A stretch of 64,000 bases of DNA, from the NCBI GenBank assembly GCA_947453335.1, contig CANGFP010000003.1:96704-160703 (forward strand), given 5' to 3'. The notes below the pieces were generated by a model. It was given only the letters and a program-made list of their open reading frames with translations, was not told where the DNA came from and ran no database searches. The stretch comes from Opitutia bacterium. Lineage in GTDB: Bacteria > Verrucomicrobiota > Verrucomicrobiia > Opitutales > UBA953. The position numbers and the translations under genes were made by a program. Numbering within the stretch: position 1 is the stretch's first letter; the number at the start of each line of letters is the position of its first letter. This document shows, in pieces, positions 60,609 to 64,000 of this stretch.

Positions 60609-62286
60609 TTTCCCCAAGACCGCCTTCATCCTCGGCGCCGGCCTAGGCACGCGCCTCCGCCCGCTGACCGAACGCTGCCCCAAGCCCCTGCTGCCCTTGG
60701 CCGGCCGCCCGATGGTCGAACGCGCGCTCACCCGCCTGTACGCGGCCGGCACGCGCCGCTTCCTCATCAACACTCACCACTGCCCCGAAGCCTGGACGCA
60801 GGCCTTCCCGACGGGCCGCTGGCAGGAGGCCGAGATCCGGTTCGTGCACGAGCCCGAACTGCTCGAGACCGGCGGCGGCCTGGCGAACATCGCGAAGCAC
60901 CTGACACCCGACGACGCGCACCTCGTCGTCTGGAACGGCGACATCCTCTCCGACTGCAACCTCGCGGAAGCCTTCGCCCACCACGCCGCGAACGGCGCCG
61001 AAGCCACGCTCGTCGTGCGCGAGAAAGGCCCCAACGCCAACGTCCGCATCACCGATGACGGCTTCGTCACGGACCTCCGCGACCGCCTCGGCAAGACCGA
61101 CCCCGCGTACCAGTACACCGGCGTCTGCCTCGTCACCCGCGCCTTCGCCCAAGGCGTGCCCCTCGCCGTCGAATCGCTCGTCGAACACTTCCTGCGCCGC
61201 GTCCAGGCGACGCCGGGCTCGGTCCAGGGCTACCTCGACACCTCGGCCCATTGGCACGACCTCGGGACCGTCGAGGAATACCAGCAGGTGAAGGCCGAGC
61301 TCGAGAAACCCGTGCGCGGCGCGATCGCCGCCGCCGACGCCGCCGCGCGCTTCGGCTACGCCCTGACCGCCGGCGACGCCCCGCTCAAGGGCGGTTCCGG
61401 CCGCCGCTTCCACCGCGTCGCCAAGCCCGACGGCGCGACCGCGATGCTCTGCGTCTACGACGACGCCCGGCCCGAGAACCTGATCTACGGCCAGCTCGGC
61501 CACGCGCTCTTCGCCGCCGGCATCAACGTGCCGCAGGTGCTCGCCGAAGACGCGGACACCGGCGTGCTCGTGCTGGAGGACCTCGGTGACGTCGACCTCT
61601 GGTCGCTGACCAACCAACCCGCCTTCCCCTGGTCGGCCTACGCGTCGGCCTTGGAGCAGGTCGGGCACCTCCATCGCCTCGGCGCGGAAGCCGCGCAGAA
61701 GGCCGGCATCCAGCTCATGGAGCCCTTCGGCGACAAGCTCTACGCCTGGGAGCGCCAGTACTTCACGGACAACGTCCTCGCCGGCCGCAAGCCCGACCGC
61801 GACCTCCAGAACGAGATGGCCACGCTGGCGAAGGAGCTCGGCGCGCGCCCGCAGGTGCTCGTGCACCGCGACCTCCAGTCGCAGAACATCCTCATGCGCG
61901 ACGGCCAGGCCTGGCTGATCGACTTCCAGGGCGCCCGCCTCGGCTGCCAGTTCTACGACTACGCCTCGCTCGCCTTCGACCCGTACCTCACGTGCAAGGA
62001 CATGGACCTCTGGCGCATCGACCTCGAGGACCAAGCCCGCGAGGTCGCCGACTGGAAGGGCTCGCTCGACGAGTTCTCGCACCTCCTGCACGTCGCCGCC
62101 ACGCAGCGCCTGCTGCAGGCCTGCGGCGCGTACGCGTTCCTAGGCCGCAAGCAGGGCCGCGCGGACTTCCTCGCCCACCTGCCGCAAGGCCTGCGCAACC
62201 TCGCGATCGCCGCCTCCCTCTGCGGGAAGCGACGCATCGCGCGGCTCGCGACGGAACTCGCGGCGGACCCGGCGCTCAGCCGTTGA
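60601..62286 (+). CDS. MurU-AmgK-like fusion (sugar-1-P nucleotidyltransferase plus sugar kinase)
   Basis: A 561-residue two-domain protein. Residues 1-235 are a nucleotidyltransferase ([52 protein letters not shown]) closest in layout to MurU. Residues 245-561 are an APH-like kinase ([25 protein letters not shown] near 421, [11 protein letters not shown] near 440), as in AmgK. AmgK phosphorylates the anomeric carbon of MurNAc and MurU makes UDP-MurNAc, a peptidoglycan-recycling route; in Pseudomonas they are separate genes. The fusion and the amidase at 53038 fit cell-wall recycling. It overlaps glyS tail-to-tail by 11 bases. Confidence 0.78.
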   Translation: MPDFPKTAFILGAGLGTRLRPLTERCPKPLLPLAGRPMVERALTRLYAAGTRRFLINTHHCPEAWTQAFPTGRWQEAEIRFVHEPELLETGGGLANIAKHLTPDDAHLVVWNGDILSDCNLAEAFAHHAANGAEATLVVREKGPNANVRITDDGFVTDLRDRLGKTDPAYQYTGVCLVTRAFAQGVPLAVESLVEHFLRRVQATPGSVQGYLDTSAHWHDLGTVEEYQQVKAELEKPVRGAIAAADAAARFGYALTAGDAPLKGGSGRRFHRVAKPDGATAMLCVYDDARPENLIYGQLGHALFAAGINVPQVLAEDADTGVLVLEDLGDVDLWSLTNQPAFPWSAYASALEQVGHLHRLGAEAAQKAGIQLMEPFGDKLYAWERQYFTDNVLAGRKPDRDLQNEMATLAKELGARPQVLVHRDLQSQNILMRDGQAWLIDFQGARLGCQFYDYASLAFDPYLTCKDMDLWRIDLEDQAREVADWKGSLDEFSHLLHVAATQRLLQACGAYAFLGRKQGRADFLAHLPQGLRNLAIAASLCGKRRIARLATELAADPALSR

Positions 62287-63778
62287 CCTGGGCGTCGAGG
62301 AAGCGCACGACCTCGTCCTCGGTCATGCGGATCTGCTCGAGGGTGTCGCGGTTGCGCACCGTCACGCCGGCGTCCTTCTCGACCGTGTCGAAGTCGATGG
62401 TGATGCCGAACGGCGTGCCGATCTCGTCCTGGCGGCGGTAGCGGCGGCCGATGTTGCCGGACTCGTCGTAGAAGACGTTGAAGCGCTTCTTGAGGCGGCG
62501 GTAGAGGGCTTCGGCGCGCTCGACGAGCTGCGGCTTGTTCTTCAGCAGCGGGAAGACCGCGGCCTTGAACGGCGCCACGCGGGCGGGCAGGCGGAGCACG
62601 ACGCGCTTCTCGCCTTCGACCTCGTCCTCATGGTAGGCCGTGGTGAGCAGGGCGAGGAAGACGCGGTCGACGCCGACGGACGGCTCGATCACGTGCGGGA
62701 TGTAGCGGGCCTTGGCGGTCTCGTCGAACCAGTCGAGCTTGGTGCCGGACACCTCGCTGTGCTGCGTCAGGTCGAAGTCGCCGCGCGCGGCGACGCCCTG
62801 CAGCTCCTGCACGCCGAAGGGGAACTCGAACATGATGTCCGTCGTGCCCTTGGAGTAGTGGGCGAGCTTCTCGGTCGGGTGCGGGTAGAGGGAGAGCTTG
62901 GCGCGCGGGATGCCGATGGACTCGAACCAGGCGAGGCAGCCTTCGATCCAGTCCTTGTGCGCGGCCGCCCAATCGGCCGTCGGGGCCACGAAGTACTCGA
63001 TCTCCATCTGCTCGAACTCGCGGGAGCGGAAGATGAAGTTGCGCGGGTTGATCTCGTTGCGGAAGGCCTTGCCGACCTGGGCGATGCCGAAGGGCAGCTT
63101 CACGCGGCCCGTGTCGACGACGTTCTTGAAGTTGATGAAGATGCCCTGCGCCGTCTCGGGGCGGAGGTAGGCCGTCGCGGACGCGTCCTGCATGGCGCCG
63201 ACGTACGTCTGGAACATCATGTTGAACGAACGGGGCGGCGTGAGCGACCCCGGCTTGCCGGTGGCGGGCGACGGGATGAGCGCGTGCTCCTCGGGCTTGG
63301 CCTCGGTGTAGTCCTTGAGCACGACCGGGTCGAGGGCACCCTGCTTGGCGAGCTTGCGCTTCATCTCGTTGGCCTGTTCCTCGGCCTTGGCCTGCATCGT
63401 CTCGTCCTCGAGGACGGAGACGTAGCCGATGGTCTCGCCGGCGACGCGCACCGGGGCGAAGAAGAGCTGGTCGGCGCGGTAGCGCATCTTCGACTCCTTG
63501 CAGTCGACGAGCGGGTCGGTGAAGTTGTCGATGTGACCCGAGGCCTTCCAGGTCGTCGGGTGGTGGATGATCGAGGAATCCAGGCCGACGATGTCGTCGC
63601 GGCGATGGACGAAGTCCTGCCACCAGGCCTGCTTGATGTTGTTCTTCAGCTCGACGCCCAGGGGGCCGTAGTCGAAGAAGCCGTTGAAGCCGCCATAGAT
63701 GTCGGAGGAAGGGAAGACGAACCCGCGGCGCTTGCACAGGTTGATGATGTTCTCCATCTTGTCGGTCGGGTCGGCCAT
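62276..63778 (-). CDS. glyS: glycyl-tRNA synthetase (alpha-2 type)
   Basis: A 500-residue class II synthetase of the homodimeric type. [72 protein letters not shown] and the C-terminal anticodon domain ([19 protein letters not shown]) are in order. Start could be ATG 63778 or 63757. The long central insert ([20 protein letters not shown]) is typical. The gene is convergent and overlaps the upstream fusion gene. Confidence 0.94.
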   Translation of the reverse strand: MADPTDKMENIINLCKRRGFVFPSSDIYGGFNGFFDYGPLGVELKNNIKQAWWQDFVHRRDDIVGLDSSIIHHPTTWKASGHIDNFTDPLVDCKESKMRYRADQLFFAPVRVAGETIGYVSVLEDETMQAKAEEQANEMKRKLAKQGALDPVVLKDYTEAKPEEHALIPSPATGKPGSLTPPRSFNMMFQTYVGAMQDASATAYLRPETAQGIFINFKNVVDTGRVKLPFGIAQVGKAFRNEINPRNFIFRSREFEQMEIEYFVAPTADWAAAHKDWIEGCLAWFESIGIPRAKLSLYPHPTEKLAHYSKGTTDIMFEFPFGVQELQGVAARGDFDLTQHSEVSGTKLDWFDETAKARYIPHVIEPSVGVDRVFLALLTTAYHEDEVEGEKRVVLRLPARVAPFKAAVFPLLKNKPQLVERAEALYRRLKKRFNVFYDESGNIGRRYRRQDEIGTPFGITIDFDTVEKDAGVTVRNRDTLEQIRMTEDEVVRFLDAQVNG

Positions 63779-63835
63779 GGTCGGTAAAGACCCTTTGCAT
63801 AGCCCTAGGCACGCCGGCCCCGCAAGCCTCTTCCC

Positions 63836-64000
63836 TCAGCGAGGCTGGGGTTCGGTCGAGAGGCCACGGGCCTTCTTGGTCCAACCACGGGCGGCCGCGG
63901 AGACCGCCTGGAAGAGCTCGGCGACCTCGGCGGCGGCGCCGTTCATCCTGGCCTCGGAACCCTCCATCGAAGCCGTGAACGCCTCGAGGGCCGCCCGGGC
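63836..64000 (-). CDS. 3' end of a hypothetical gene cut by the window edge
   Basis: The last 54 codons of a minus-strand frame that enters from beyond base 64000. The translation is Ala-rich and helical (AAEVAELFQAVSAAARGWTK) and ends LSTEPQPR. It has coding-like third-position G/C bias. The family cannot be judged from this part. Confidence 0.45.
   Translation of the reverse strand, partial: ARAALEAFTASMEGSEARMNGAAAEVAELFQAVSAAARGWTKKARGLSTEPQPR

Noticed and set aside
62276..62286. Tail-to-tail overlap of the MurU-AmgK fusion gene and glyS as regulatory antisense
   Set aside because: An 11-base convergent overlap is common in compact genomes and shows no further structure.

Overview
The window is bacterial chromosomal DNA of high G+C (by eye about 60-68% in the housekeeping blocks and nearer 50-55% in several accessory genes). 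The best fit is a Verrucomicrobiota member, probably of the Opitutae. Pointers are a TIGR03790-family protein, secreted ThuA-like, alpha/beta and SGNH hydrolases, a PyrC of the Asp-Asp-Gln-Val-His type, AddAB, and weak or absent Shine-Dalgarno sequences before many core genes. This placement is inference from gene content; no rRNA gene is present to confirm it.

Layout. 1-3.6 kb: a small secreted protein, a DUF2779 nuclease-like protein and a GYF-like membrane protein. 3.9-7.0 kb: a two-gene unit of a Sel1/TPR repeat protein and a compact protein with two aspartic-protease DTG motifs. 7.0-8.3 kb: a REP-associated tyrosine transposase (RAYT) gene bracketed by inverted copies of a long palindrome. 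8.3-10 kb: rpoD with a C-rich 5' spacer. 10.5-23.4 kb: a DNA-processing or defence-like island with an EVE-HNH endonuclease, an unknown conserved protein, a PLD/SF2 helicase/DUF3427 protein, AddB, AddA and a small PD-(D/E)XK-like protein. 23.4-39.7 kb: ordinary genes (serB, ThuA-like, SRPBCC, pyrC, a secreted hydrolase, tgt, an A-type Fe-S carrier, tRNA-Val) separated by 200-900 bp spacers packed with interspersed repeats. 39.7-64 kb: a dense core region with priA, an SGNH esterase, an operon rpmI-rplT-pheS-pheT-gatC-gatA-gatB plus a membrane protein, then peroxiredoxin, infC, an amidase, TIGR03790, rpsA, cardiolipin synthase, metX, fur, a MurU-AmgK-like fusion and glyS.

How things fit together. 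The 50.9-43.5 kb minus-strand run is a translation operon that couples two ribosomal proteins to Phe-tRNA synthetase and to the Glu-tRNA(Gln)/Asp-tRNA(Asn) amidotransferase, with a terminator or attenuator after rplT. infC, usually the first gene of that operon, lies detached on the other strand. The repeats fall into at least four short palindromic REP-like types, often in fixed doublets, plus a family of GGGTTG-type and GATTAC-type modules. The single RAYT shares its palindrome with three extra-genic sites and is a plausible driver of one REP class.

The best candidates for something undescribed are: the 10.7-23.4 kb nuclease/helicase island with a possible third AddAB-linked nuclease; the Sel1 plus tandem-retropepsin pair; the multi-class REP network with its flanked RAYT; and a queuine tRNA-ribosyltransferase lacking two of its four zinc ligands.
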